A stretch of 64,000 nt of DNA from positions 992,001 through 1,056,000 of the forward strand of contig NZ_JBEVVA010000003.1 of assembly GCF_049639735.1 (NCBI RefSeq), written 5' to 3'. This stretch comes from Elusimicrobium simillimum (GTDB lineage: Bacteria > Elusimicrobiota > Elusimicrobia > Elusimicrobiales > Elusimicrobiaceae). The notes under the pieces were generated by a model. The model ran no database searches, was not told the origin of the DNA, and was given only the letters and a program-made list of their open reading frames with translations. A program made the position numbers and the translations under genes. Positions 16,291-24,246 of this stretch are shown piece after piece. Each line of letters starts with the position of its first letter. Position 1 is the stretch's first letter.

Positions 16291-17589
16291 TTAGATAAAT
16301 CCATTTCGCCGGGTTCTGTTTTGGCTACTATTGTTGTGCCAACTAAATCGCCAGATACGTTTAACGCCGTTTGGCCCATATCAAGTATAGGATCTACGCT
16401 TAACAGCATGGCGTACGCAGCCGCTACCACGGTGCCTTCTGTTGCGGGCATACCCATAGATTCCAGCACCACCAGCAGCATTATCATACACCCGCTTGGC
16501 ACGCCGGCCGCGCCTATAGACGCAAGTACCGTTACTAAAAGTAAAAATAACTGCTGGCTAAGCCCCAGCGACATGCCCGCCGCGCCCGCTATAAAAAGCA
16601 CGCTCATACATTGTTGTATGGTTACGCCGTTCATGTTAATTGTAGCGCCCAGCGGCAGTGTGAATGAGGCCACGCTGCGGTTAATGCCCATTTGGTGTTC
16701 GGCCGTTTCAAGGCTTACGGGTAATGTGCCGTTGCTGCTGCGGCTGGCAAAAGCTGTAATAATGGCTGTTTTTGCCAGGCTGACAAACTTGGTAAGTTTT
16801 ATTCTTACAGCCGCTAACGCGCCGCCGTAAAATAAAGTGTGTGATAAACGCTAAATATAATACGCCTATGTATTTAAAAAGCGGTTTAAGCGCTGATATA
16901 CCGTTCTCGGCAAAAACGCCTGTGATAAGCGCGAACACGCCTATAGGGGCGTACTGCATAATCCAGCGTACAAGTATGTACATTGTTTCAGCCGCACCGC
17001 TGAAAAACTTAAACACAAGGTTGCCCATTTCTTTAAGGTTTTCTTTTTTGCTGTCTTTTAAAAACGCTAAAGCTAAGCCAAACGCCATGGCAAAAAATAT
17101 TATTTGCAGCATGTTAATATTGTTAAGTGAATCAAAAATATTGGTGGGTATAATTTCCATCAGCATTGTGGAAAGCGGTTTTGCTTCTACGGCTGTTATT
17201 ACACCTGTATCCGTGCCGGCTTTAAGGCTGATGCTGCCTGATATATTAAAGAAGTTGGCAAACAACAGGCCCATTGCGCCCGCTACCACCGTACTGCCAA
17301 TGTAGAACATCATAATTTTGGTGCCTATACGGCCAAGCCTGCTTGGCTCTATGCTGGCGGTGCCGACTATGAGTGAGAACAGAACAATGGGAACAACAAC
17401 CATTCTAAGCAGTCTTATAAATATTGTGCCCAGCGGCGCCACTACCTGCCACAGTTCCATGCCGAAAATATTTACATGGGCAAAAAATATACCTGTAACC
17501 GCGCCCAAGACAAGTGCTGTCATAATACGTGTTAACAGGCTTGTTTTAAAGTACCAGTCCAATTTTCCTTTTTTCCGTTTCGCGCTCAT
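16281..17589 (-). pseudogene. dicarboxylate/amino acid:cation symporter (DAACS), frameshifted
   Basis: A GltP/DctA-type Na+ or H+ symporter for glutamate, aspartate or C4-dicarboxylates. The first part (17589 to ~16840) has LLRMVVVPIVLFSLIVGTAS and eight-helix topology up to KYIGVLYLAFITH. The second part (~16836 to 16281) continues SRSSNGTLPVSLE, GATINMNGVTI and the GVPSG hairpin. The two are joined by a frame change at a GTGTGTG run (16837-16843). Adding one GT unit restores LAFITHTLFYGGALAAVRI, as in intact homologues. So two bases appear lost from a dinucleotide repeat, either a real inactivation, phase variation or a sequencing error. Everything else is intact. Confidence 0.85.
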
Positions 17590-17609
17590 AGTTTGTCCTT
17601 TATGTTAAA

Positions 17610-18857
17610 TTAAAGCCATTTGGGTATTTCCTGGCCGTCCAGCATTTGTTCGTAAGATGTTCTTTTTCTAACTACTGCAAACTCTTTGCCGTTTACAAGT
17701 ATCTCGGGCACCAGCGGCCTGAAGTTATAAATAGATGACATGGACGAACCATACGCGCCCGCAGACATCATGGCAAGCAGTTCGTCTTGTTTAACAGGCT
17801 CGATAATGCGGTCTTTGGCAAAAACGTCGCTGGACTCGCATATAGGGCCCACAATATCGGCCGTTATAGGCGCCGCGCCGCGTTTATGCACGGGCACAAT
17901 AGTGTGCCAGGCGTCATACATGGCGGGTCTCATAAGGTCGTTCATGCCGGCGTCTACTATTATATAGTGTTTGTCGCCCGACTGTTTGGTGTAAATAACT
18001 TCGGTTACCAAAATACCCGCCTCGCCTATCATGGCGCGGCCCGGTTCTATAATAATATGTTTATTAAATTTACCAAGTGTTTCCTCTATAACCTGGGCGT
18101 AGTCTGCTTTGGTGGGGGCAAGCTCTACGTTATAGTTAATGCCAAGGCCGCCGCCAAGGTCCAGGTTTTGCAGGGTAATGCCTTCCGCTTCCAGTTCCTC
18201 AAGCATAACAGCCATTTTTGTAAAAGCAAGGCGGAAAGGGTCCAGGTCTAAAAGCTGCGAGCCTATGTGCATGGCTATACCCACTACATTTACGCCCGGC
18301 AGTTTGGCGGCCTTTATGTAAAGGTCTTTAGCTTCTTCCCAATCCACACCAAATTTATTTTCTCTTTTGCCTGTGGTAATTTTTACGTGTGTTTTGGCGT
18401 CCACGTCAGGGTTGACGCGCAGGGCGAGGTTGGCCTTAATGCCAAGTGCTAAGGCTATTTCATTAATGGTATCTACCTCAGCCTCACTTTCGGCGTTGAT
18501 TTGTAAAATTTGGTTTTTAATAGCTTCTTTAAGTTCCGCCCTTGTTTTGCCCAGGCCAGAAAATACTATTTTATTTGCGGGTATGCCGGCTTTAATAGCC
18601 ACATACATTTCGCCGGCGCTTACTACGTCGGCGCCGCCGCCCATTTCGGCAATGGTTTTAACTATGGCCAAATTATTGTTTGCTTTGATGGAGTAGCATA
18701 TTGTGTTTTTAAATTTGCTTAAGGCTGTGTCAAAATCTTTAAAATTCTTTTTAAGCACCGCGCTTGAATACGCGTAAAAAGGCGTGCCTACCGCTTTGGC
18801 TATGGTCTCTACGGACGTTTCTTCTACTTTTAAAATACCGTCTTCATGGTGGAACAT
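17610..18857 (-). CDS. lysA: diaminopimelate decarboxylase
   Basis: Last step of lysine synthesis: PLP-dependent decarboxylation of meso-DAP. Fold III decarboxylase with PLP lysine Lys58 in CYSIKANNN. GLGKTRAEL follows, then LRVNPDVDAKTHVKI, AMHIGSQLLDLDPF (with the conserved His), LDLGGGLGINY binding the phosphate, EPGRAMIGEAG and, near the end, GPICESSDVFAKDR with the active-site Cys. 415 residues is normal. An AAGGAG site precedes the ATG. It is first in a unit with two amino-acid symporters. Upstream lies a leader with a terminator and an alternative antiterminator (see 18883-19009), suggesting transcriptional attenuation. Confidence 0.95.
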   Translation of the reverse strand: MFHHEDGILKVEETSVETIAKAVGTPFYAYSSAVLKKNFKDFDTALSKFKNTICYSIKANNNLAIVKTIAEMGGGADVVSAGEMYVAIKAGIPANKIVFSGLGKTRAELKEAIKNQILQINAESEAEVDTINEIALALGIKANLALRVNPDVDAKTHVKITTGKRENKFGVDWEEAKDLYIKAAKLPGVNVVGIAMHIGSQLLDLDPFRLAFTKMAVMLEELEAEGITLQNLDLGGGLGINYNVELAPTKADYAQVIEETLGKFNKHIIIEPGRAMIGEAGILVTEVIYTKQSGDKHYIIVDAGMNDLMRPAMYDAWHTIVPVHKRGAAPITADIVGPICESSDVFAKDRIIEPVKQDELLAMMSAGAYGSSMSSIYNFRPLVPEILVNGKEFAVVRKRTSYEQMLDGQEIPKWL

Positions 18858-18882
18858 ATATTACTCCTTATATATACTGCAT

Positions 18883-18952
18883 AAAAAAAGCCCCCTTAGT
18901 TTTTACCAGGGGACTTTAAAATTTGTTTTATACAAAATTACAAGATCCCCTG
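18883..18952 (-). promoter_or_regulatory. candidate transcription attenuator upstream of lysA
   Basis: On the minus strand, a 10-bp terminator stem (AAAGTCCCCT pairing AGGGGGCTTT, 18887-18917) followed by a T-run lies 26 bases before the lysA ATG. A competing helix can form between CAGGGGA (18946-18952) and TCCCCTG (18907-18913), which uses the same strand as the terminator. No other minus-strand gene upstream needs this terminator. On the plus strand it has no proper T-run, and no plus gene ends here. Formation of the competing helix would let transcription reach lysA. Confidence 0.6.
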
Positions 18953-19009
18953 AGGAAGTTTCTCGGAGTTTTTCTTATTGGATGTTGTAACTGTATTTAA
19001 ATTAACCAT
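18938..19009 (-). CDS. putative lysA leader peptide (23 residues)
   Basis: A 23-codon ORF starting with ATG at 19009 and ending TAA at 18938. It has lysines at positions 12, 13 and 17 and ends KLPQGIL. Its codons 20-22 contain the CAGGGGA strand of the proposed antiterminator. A ribosome finishing the ORF would cover that strand, and one stalled at the lysine codons would leave it free, the arrangement of classical amino-acid attenuators. Weak points: no clear Shine-Dalgarno, and the best promoter-like match (TTGTAA-17-TATTCT) would make the message nearly leaderless. Lysine content is modest. Confidence 0.35.
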   Translation of the reverse strand: MVNLNTVTTSNKKNSEKLPQGIL

Positions 19010-19110
19010 GTTTATAGAATACAAAAAATATTGGCCAATTACAATAAAGTTATAATTTTATGTAGATTTTTAAGGTAAAAAATACTATTATTCTTTCAGA
19101 GGGTATTAAT

Positions 19111-19761
19111 ATGAAAAAAACAATTATATTTTTAACAGTTTTAACTATAAGCGCAGTTTTGTCCGCGCAGGCAAATGAACCTAAAAAAACAAGAGTAAAC
19201 AAATCCAGCGATACATATGAGGTATCCGAAACTAAAAAGACAGAAGTTGTTAAAGTAAATGAGATAGCGCCAGAGGTTAAGGCAACCCGTGTTTCTAAGG
19301 TAAACGAGAAAGCGCCCGAAGTAAAAAAGACAAGGGTTAATAACCCCATTACACCGCAAGAAAAAGAAGCCCAGGCGCAAGCCGCCCAGGCGGATTTACT
19401 TGCCGACCCGCAGCCCAAAGCGGCTGACCCATGCGCAAACTTCCCGGCGTATATGACAAACTGCACCCCGTTTAAATGTAACTTTAAACACCCTATGACG
19501 GGTGAAAGCATGCTGCGTAACATTTCAGGCTTAGATAAAAATAAAAGGTGCCTTTACAGAGAGCAAATGCCTGAAAGCGGCCTTATGACATGCCGCTTTG
19601 CCCAGCGTGAGCTGCCGGCGGTTGCCGATGTTTACCGCAAAGCGTCCGCGCTGGACCCGCTGTCCATACAGTTCAGCACTGAGCCAAAGATTGCCGATAC
19701 TGTTTCCATACAAAAATATATAGACAACGGCACATGCACCATAACTCTTAAACAAGATTAA
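19111..19761 (+). CDS. secreted protein with N-terminal repeats and Cys domain
   Basis: 216 residues. A signal peptide (MKKTIIFLTVLTISAVLSAQA) is followed by a Lys/Glu/Val-rich segment (about 22-75). In it a unit of about 15 residues, VNExAPEVKxTRVxx, occurs twice in tandem with partial copies before it. An Ala/Gln linker leads to a C-terminal domain with five or six cysteines (DPCANFPAYMTNCTPFKC, HPMTGESMLRNI, NKRCLYREQMP, LMTCRFAQRELP). I recall similar Cys motifs in orphan secreted proteins of other bacteria but no named family. AGAGGG precedes the ATG. A TATAAT box lies at 19051-19056. The next gene (nitroreductase) follows by 20 bases. Confidence 0.75.
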   Translation: MKKTIIFLTVLTISAVLSAQANEPKKTRVNKSSDTYEVSETKKTEVVKVNEIAPEVKATRVSKVNEKAPEVKKTRVNNPITPQEKEAQAQAAQADLLADPQPKAADPCANFPAYMTNCTPFKCNFKHPMTGESMLRNISGLDKNKRCLYREQMPESGLMTCRFAQRELPAVADVYRKASALDPLSIQFSTEPKIADTVSIQKYIDNGTCTITLKQD

Positions 19762-19781
19762 ACAGGCGTAACGGGGGTAAT

Positions 19782-20333
19782 ATGAATGAGGTAATGAAAA
19801 ATATTCTTACAAGACGCAGCATACGTAAGTATAAGGCCGAGCAGTTAAAAGAAGAAGATTTAAAAATTATACTTGAGGCCGGCCGCCTGGCGCCCAGCGC
19901 AATGAACTTGCAGCCATGGCATTTTACAGTGGTGCAAAACAAAACTATTATAGACGAAATGGGTAAAGACATAGCCAAGGTTATGCAGGCAAAAAAATAT
20001 ACGCACGCTTCTGCCCCGGGGTTTCACACTTTTTTTAACGCGCCGTCAGTCATACTTATATGCGGGGAAGAAACCTCTTCTTTTGCTTATGTGGACTGCG
20101 CGCTTGCGGCGGAGAATATGATGCTTGCCGCGCACTCTATAGGCGCGGGCACCTGCTTTATAGCTGGTATGGGCTTTTTAATGGGTACGGAAGAAAGGGA
20201 GTTTTATTTACAAAAACTCGGCGTGCCTAAGGGTTATTTACCCTTCTACTCAATAGCGGTTGGCTACCCGCAGGACACCGCGGAAATGCCCGTGCCTAAA
20301 AGGAAAACTGATATTGTAACGCTTATTAAATAA
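19782..20333 (+). CDS. nitroreductase family protein
   Basis: FMN-dependent NAD(P)H oxidoreductase of the nitroreductase fold; the natural substrate is unknown. RRSIRKYKAEQLKEEDL at the N-terminus and LEAGRLAPSAMNLQPWHFTVVQ at about residues 30-52 are the FMN-phosphate and cofactor-binding motifs. A central DCALAAENMMLAAHSIGAGTCFIAG and a C-terminal IAVGYPQ complete the pattern. 183 residues is typical of the short subgroup. It follows the secreted repeat protein by 20 bases, likely co-transcribed, and ends at a strong terminator. Confidence 0.9.
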   Translation: MNEVMKNILTRRSIRKYKAEQLKEEDLKIILEAGRLAPSAMNLQPWHFTVVQNKTIIDEMGKDIAKVMQAKKYTHASAPGFHTFFNAPSVILICGEETSSFAYVDCALAAENMMLAAHSIGAGTCFIAGMGFLMGTEEREFYLQKLGVPKGYLPFYSIAVGYPQDTAEMPVPKRKTDIVTLIK

Positions 20334-20336
20334 AAT

Positions 20337-20360
20337 AATCCCCGTCATATGACGGGGATT
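20337..20360. terminator. bidirectional intrinsic terminator
   Basis: Perfect palindrome AATCCCCGTCATATGACGGGGATT followed by GTTTTG, between the convergent nitroreductase and phage protease genes. Confidence 0.85.
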
Positions 20361-20376
20361 GTTTTGTTTATGCGAA

Positions 20377-20982
20377 TTATTTTTTAAGCGCGGTTATCCA
20401 GGAGTCTATTTCCGCTTGCAGCGCGGCTTCGCTTATTTTTTTAATGTCGCCGGCGTCCTGCATTTCTTTTATAGATTTTTCCACAGCTTCCACCAGGCTG
20501 TCAGGGTCGGCGGGTACAGCTACAAGGCTGATTTCAAAAATCTCAGCCAATGTTAAGTGGCTGGGGTTAGCCGGGTCTTCGTAATGAAACTTGCCCGCAA
20601 TGCTTACAGCTTTGGCGTGCCCCTCTTTATAAATATGGCGCGCGTGCGCTACCACGGGGTGGTTGGAGGTGGAAAATAAAGCTTTAAAATACAAGCCCTT
20701 TTCATCCTCCCTTATATTTACTACCGAGCCCGCCAAATGATCTATCCTGTTAACATGGTCTATTAACAAAACAGGGTTTTTGGCAAAGTTTTTAAGCTCG
20801 TACACGTAATCTCTTTTTTTGTGGTATATGGTGGGGATATCGCCGTAACGGTCGGCCGCGTTTTTGGTATTGGCGTAACCTTGCAGGTATACTAAGCCCT
20901 GTTCTGTCTCGGTTATCTTAACATCTTCTATAGCCAGCAGTTTTACGGCGGGGTTATTTTTATTTCCTTTAACGGTTTTCAT
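20377..20982 (-). CDS. HK97-type phage prohead protease
   Basis: Serine protease that matures HK97-like phage capsids. The 201-residue protein starts at the ATG at 20982 with AAAGGAG upstream; an in-frame extension to 21060 is contradicted by this site. LQGYANTKNAADRYGD, LLIDHVNRIDHLAGSVV with the candidate catalytic His, HAKAVSIAGKF with the candidate Ser, and FEISLVAVPADPDSLVE are family hallmarks. Its first 14 bases overlap the portal gene. Normally a major capsid gene follows; here a terminator follows instead. This is therefore a phage-derived pair without capsid, possibly domesticated or a relic. Confidence 0.88.
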   Translation of the reverse strand: MKTVKGNKNNPAVKLLAIEDVKITETEQGLVYLQGYANTKNAADRYGDIPTIYHKKRDYVYELKNFAKNPVLLIDHVNRIDHLAGSVVNIREDEKGLYFKALFSTSNHPVVAHARHIYKEGHAKAVSIAGKFHYEDPANPSHLTLAEIFEISLVAVPADPDSLVEAVEKSIKEMQDAGDIKKISEAALQAEIDSWITALKK

Positions 20983-22183
20983 AAATTCTCCTTTTAGATT
21001 TTTTAGCGATGCCAACACCAAAGGGCAGGCCAAGCGCGGTAACAACTTCGTCACGTTCAAAACCCATGTCTAGGTAAAGCTTGGCAACTTGGGCGCGGGT
21101 GGCCTCGTCGTCTTTCAGTACGGAGACGCCGGAAATGTCAGGCGTTAAATACAGCTCACGCTTTCTGTCAAAGTCCGGTACTAAAAACTCCGTTAAAGTT
21201 TCAAGGATATGCGTAAACTTTGGCAGTACGCAGGTTTGGTAGAAAATGCGCTGCTGTTCACGCGTATTATACTGCGGCGCGTGGTCAAATATACCTACAA
21301 GCGCGGGGGGAACGTGGAAGATAGAAAGTATGGTTTCTCTGCTAACCTTAAGGCCGCTTATAAAGTCCATATCTCTCTGGCTCATGCCAATGTTCTGCCA
21401 CTTAAGGCCGCCTTCTAGCAAGGCTACTTTATGCGCCTTGGCGGCGGATGAATATTTGTCCGTCCACCCTTTTATAATACGGGCGCGGGCAGCGTCGTCC
21501 AGTCTGCCCTCGGTAGAGAGTATGCCTGAGAGTGTGGCGGAGTTGTCAAAGAAAGCGCGGTTGTACGTTTCCGCCGCTTCGTAAGAGTCCGCCGCGCTTC
21601 TGGCGGCCGCTAAAGGCGAAAGGCCGTAAAAAAAGTCGAAGGGGTTAAAATATTTTATATGTATAACGTCTTTCGCTCTGTAATACGCCGTTTTGCCGCC
21701 CGCGCGGTATTTGTAGCCCTGCACAGGCTCGGCGCTGGTGTTGCCGGGCACAATTTCCACCAAGTGGCTAAGCAGGGGGAATAGCTCCCTGGGTGCGCCG
21801 TTGGCGGCGGGAGCGTCTTTTAAAATATAGGCGTTGCCCGTCAGTTCCAGGCTGGCCGATATCCACTGCCTTAACTGTCTGCCCGTCATAAACGTATTCG
21901 GTTTGTACAGCAGGTCAAGCACAGGGTGTTTTGTAATAATATCGCCCGCAGCGTTTTTAAGCTGAAAGTCTGTGGCGGAAACTGTTTCTGATATTACGTT
22001 AACACAGGCGTATACCCAGGGCTTGTCGGCGTACGCTTCCACGTATGGCGCGTAGTTGTGGCCGGAGGGGGAGGGCAAGCGGCCCGCGCCGCCCGTAAGT
22101 TCCACTACCGTAGGTGAGACAAAAGACTTTTCCTCACCGCTTTTACTTCTGAATGATTTTGTGATTTTTTCAATTAGGTTCAT
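20969..22183 (-). CDS. HK97-family phage portal protein
   Basis: Portal ring subunit through which DNA enters the phage head. 404 residues with the usual order: WVYACVNVISETVSA near residue 55, HPVLDLLYKPN, ELTGNAYILKD near 110, IHIKYFNPFDFFYGLSPL, ALLEGGLKWQNIGMS near 255, and FHVPPALVGI followed by the C-terminal helices. The reading frame is intact with no signs of decay. It overlaps the protease gene, as in phages. No terminase, capsid, tail or integrase gene is nearby; upstream lie only a hairpin and a palindromic repeat. Codon use and GC look like the host. Confidence 0.9.
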   Translation of the reverse strand: MNLIEKITKSFRSKSGEEKSFVSPTVVELTGGAGRLPSPSGHNYAPYVEAYADKPWVYACVNVISETVSATDFQLKNAAGDIITKHPVLDLLYKPNTFMTGRQLRQWISASLELTGNAYILKDAPAANGAPRELFPLLSHLVEIVPGNTSAEPVQGYKYRAGGKTAYYRAKDVIHIKYFNPFDFFYGLSPLAAARSAADSYEAAETYNRAFFDNSATLSGILSTEGRLDDAARARIIKGWTDKYSSAAKAHKVALLEGGLKWQNIGMSQRDMDFISGLKVSRETILSIFHVPPALVGIFDHAPQYNTREQQRIFYQTCVLPKFTHILETLTEFLVPDFDRKRELYLTPDISGVSVLKDDEATRAQVAKLYLDMGFERDEVVTALGLPFGVGIAKKSKRRIYENR

Positions 22184-22208
22184 TTTTTATGGTAAGTTAG
22201 CGGGGCAC

Positions 22209-22252
22209 AAAAAAGCAGCGGCCGCGCAATAACTGGTGTTATTGACGGCCGC
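22209..22252 (-). terminator. terminator-like hairpin upstream of the portal gene
   Basis: On the minus strand an imperfect 15-bp stem (GCGGCCGTCAATAAC with its near complement) is followed by GCTTTTTTG, ending about 25 bases before the portal ATG. No minus-strand gene precedes it in the next 400 bases. It may be the terminator of a lost upstream gene, or a control element for the portal/protease pair. Confidence 0.55.
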
Positions 22253-22301
22253 TCCTATTTATTTAATAGCACATTTTGGTTATACCTGTCAAATTGAAAT
22301 T

Positions 22302-22515
22302 ATCCTCTCCCTCTTAGGGGAGAGGAAGTTTTTTTGCGTTGTTTGCTGCGTAGCAGCTGCAAAAAAATAGGTGAGGGTGATGCTTCTGCTTCTCAAAAGT
22401 ATTTTGTTTTATAACGGCATATATTTGTGCACATCACCCTCACCTGCTCATATATACTCGCTTCCTCCACATACTGGATATATGCATGCTACGCTATCCC
22501 CTAAAAGGGAGAGGA
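22302..22515. repeat. composite palindromic repeat without ORF (unit C)
   Basis: Left arm 22302-22380 (CTCTCCCTCTTAGGGGAGAGGAAG, an inner hairpin around GCTGCGTAGCAGC, GGTGAGGGTGAT), a 52-base spacer, and right arm 22433-22515. The right arm contains an extra segment of about 29 bases (minus strand TAGCGTAGCATGCATATATC...TGTGG) also found in the left arm of the element at 29811. The ends are the same as those of the DUF559 units. Most of the 412-base gap between the portal gene and the next gene is this element. Confidence 0.75.
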
Positions 22516-22595
22516 TAAAAAATATTAAATATACCTTGCAAATGTTCCTTTTATATTTATAATATATATGATATTCATACAGTACAGGTTAAATT

Positions 22596-23981
22596 ATGGC
22601 GCAAATTATTAAAAGAGTGAACAATGTTAAAATAGGCGGGCAAAAAAAGAAAGGTAAAAAATGGCCTTATCTTTTGTTGCTGCTTTTGTTTTTGCTCTTT
22701 GGTTCCACCGTGCCTGTTAATAAAATACCGGGTGTTACCCACTTATTAATTGCGTTAGGTATGGAGGACGTGGTTAACAGGGGGCCGGCCTCATTATTTA
22801 GGCTGCTTGCCGAGAGCGCGGGCATAGTGTCTAAAGACGCTACCGGTTTTTTTGTGCGTAACGCGGGCGTATACGGCGGCAGCGGCTACGGCGCGAATAG
22901 TAATTTAAACTCTATGCTTACTTCTGTACAGCCTGTGTCTTATGAGGATATGACGGGTGACCGTCTGCTTAACGCGCGTTTAATGCGTCAGCAAATGCTT
23001 AGAGAGGGTTCCAAATTTTCAGGCGTAAACAGTATTATTAGCCCCATGCCGGACGCAGGGTTTTTACCTTCTGACTATAACCTTGACCCTAACGCCTATA
23101 ACTCACTGCAAAACACAATTTATGACACTGAACTTTTGCTGTCTCAGTATGACATGGGCGACCCTTCGGAAAGCGGCTTTGTTAAACCCATGGGTAATAA
23201 AAAATTTTTTGTAAATAAAGACGGGCCGGACGTTGCCTCTAAAGATATTGAAGACTGGGGCCTGGGTAAAGCCAAGGGCGGCAAAGTAGACGCTTTTGTT
23301 GACCCCAAGGGCAACTACCGCCGCGGTTGGGTGCGTATAGGCGATATCAGGTTTAACGGTAATGAACCTATTAACCAAACGGGCAACGCCTGGGTGCTTA
23401 GCCGCGCCGCCAACAGGGCCAAAGTGTACGAGAGTAAAAAACTGCTTGCCCGCGCCGCCTTTGACGGCAGCGAACTGCCAGACGACGTAATTTTAAGCAA
23501 AGGCGACAGTAATATTACGCTGGACCAGGGCGCCATAGCGTCTGACAAAGACGACTTTATGTCGCAAGAAGACAGAATTAATATTTGCAGGCAGGCCCGC
23601 CAGGCGTATGAGCCGCAGATAAAAACTTTGTTAGATTCTATCAATACAGCGGTGCAGCAGCTTTATAATGATAACATACACCCGCAGTGCGGCTTTTGGG
23701 GATGCCGGGGGTCAAGTGCATGGAACGCATCTAAAAATGTGGTTGAAACCTTGTGCGAGTCCTATAATGACGCTCAAAAAGCTCTTGCGCAGGCTTGCGG
23801 CCTTAGGGAAAAATCCGGCACCGGCAATTGCAGCGTGGCGCAGAATATACCATTAAGCGATTGTTGGGAATTTATGACAGTTAAAGGTACAATTATCGGC
23901 TGTCCTGATAAAGTAAAAGATTCTAAAATTGATGATATGAAAAAGAAGCTTATTAATGAGGGGCTTTTAAAAACCGAATAA
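22596..23981 (+). CDS. exported or membrane-anchored protein of unknown function
   Basis: 461 residues. A basic N-terminus (KRVNNVKIGGQKKKGKKW) precedes one hydrophobic helix at about 24-40 (PYLLLLLLFLLFGSTV) with no obvious cleavage site, so it is probably anchored with the rest outside the cytoplasm. The body is rich in Asn, Asp and Gly. The C-terminal third has about nine cysteines (QCGFWGCRGSS, LCESYNDA, QACGLREKSGTGNC, SDCWEF, IGCPD), suggesting disulphides. No known family is recognised. It stands alone, with repeats on both sides. Confidence 0.7.
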   Translation: MAQIIKRVNNVKIGGQKKKGKKWPYLLLLLLFLLFGSTVPVNKIPGVTHLLIALGMEDVVNRGPASLFRLLAESAGIVSKDATGFFVRNAGVYGGSGYGANSNLNSMLTSVQPVSYEDMTGDRLLNARLMRQQMLREGSKFSGVNSIISPMPDAGFLPSDYNLDPNAYNSLQNTIYDTELLLSQYDMGDPSESGFVKPMGNKKFFVNKDGPDVASKDIEDWGLGKAKGGKVDAFVDPKGNYRRGWVRIGDIRFNGNEPINQTGNAWVLSRAANRAKVYESKKLLARAAFDGSELPDDVILSKGDSNITLDQGAIASDKDDFMSQEDRINICRQARQAYEPQIKTLLDSINTAVQQLYNDNIHPQCGFWGCRGSSAWNASKNVVETLCESYNDAQKALAQACGLREKSGTGNCSVAQNIPLSDCWEFMTVKGTIIGCPDKVKDSKIDDMKKKLINEGLLKTE

Positions 23982-24010
23982 TTTTATCCTAATAAAAGCA
24001 TTATTAATTA

Positions 24011-24083
24011 CTCCTCTCCTTTGTTTGACGGGAGAGGAAGTTTTTATTTGGGCGTATGCACAAATAAAAGCAGGAGAGGGTGA
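24011..24083. repeat. single degenerate palindromic repeat arm
   Basis: CTCCTCTCCTTTGTTTGACGGGAGAGGAAG, then a hairpin of TTTTATTTG...CAAATAAAA, then GCAGGAGAGGGTGA. Same layout as the arms at 7041, 10340 and 22302 but alone. A short CTCCCTTTACGAAAGGG hairpin lies further on near 24147. Nothing else is seen in this 265-base gap. Confidence 0.6.
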
Positions 24084-24246
24084 ATAGGAGTATTATGCGG
24101 CGAATAATATTTATGTTAAATTCCCTAGTTAATATGCCGTTCTTTCTCCCTTTACGAAAGGGTGAAATAATATCTTAATACGTTTTAGCCTTATAAAAAT
24201 ACCTTATAAATATACACATACCCCGTTAAAAAATATAAAATTTGAT

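Noticed and set aside
18858..19030. L-box lysine riboswitch or T-box upstream of lysA
   Set aside because: The leader from the likely promoter to the terminator is about 120 bases, shorter than an L-box, and neither the L-box core nor the T-box AGGGTGGNACCGCG sequence is present.
20377..22183. Complete prophage
   Set aside because: Only portal and protease genes are present; no integrase, terminase, capsid, tail or attachment repeats were found around them.
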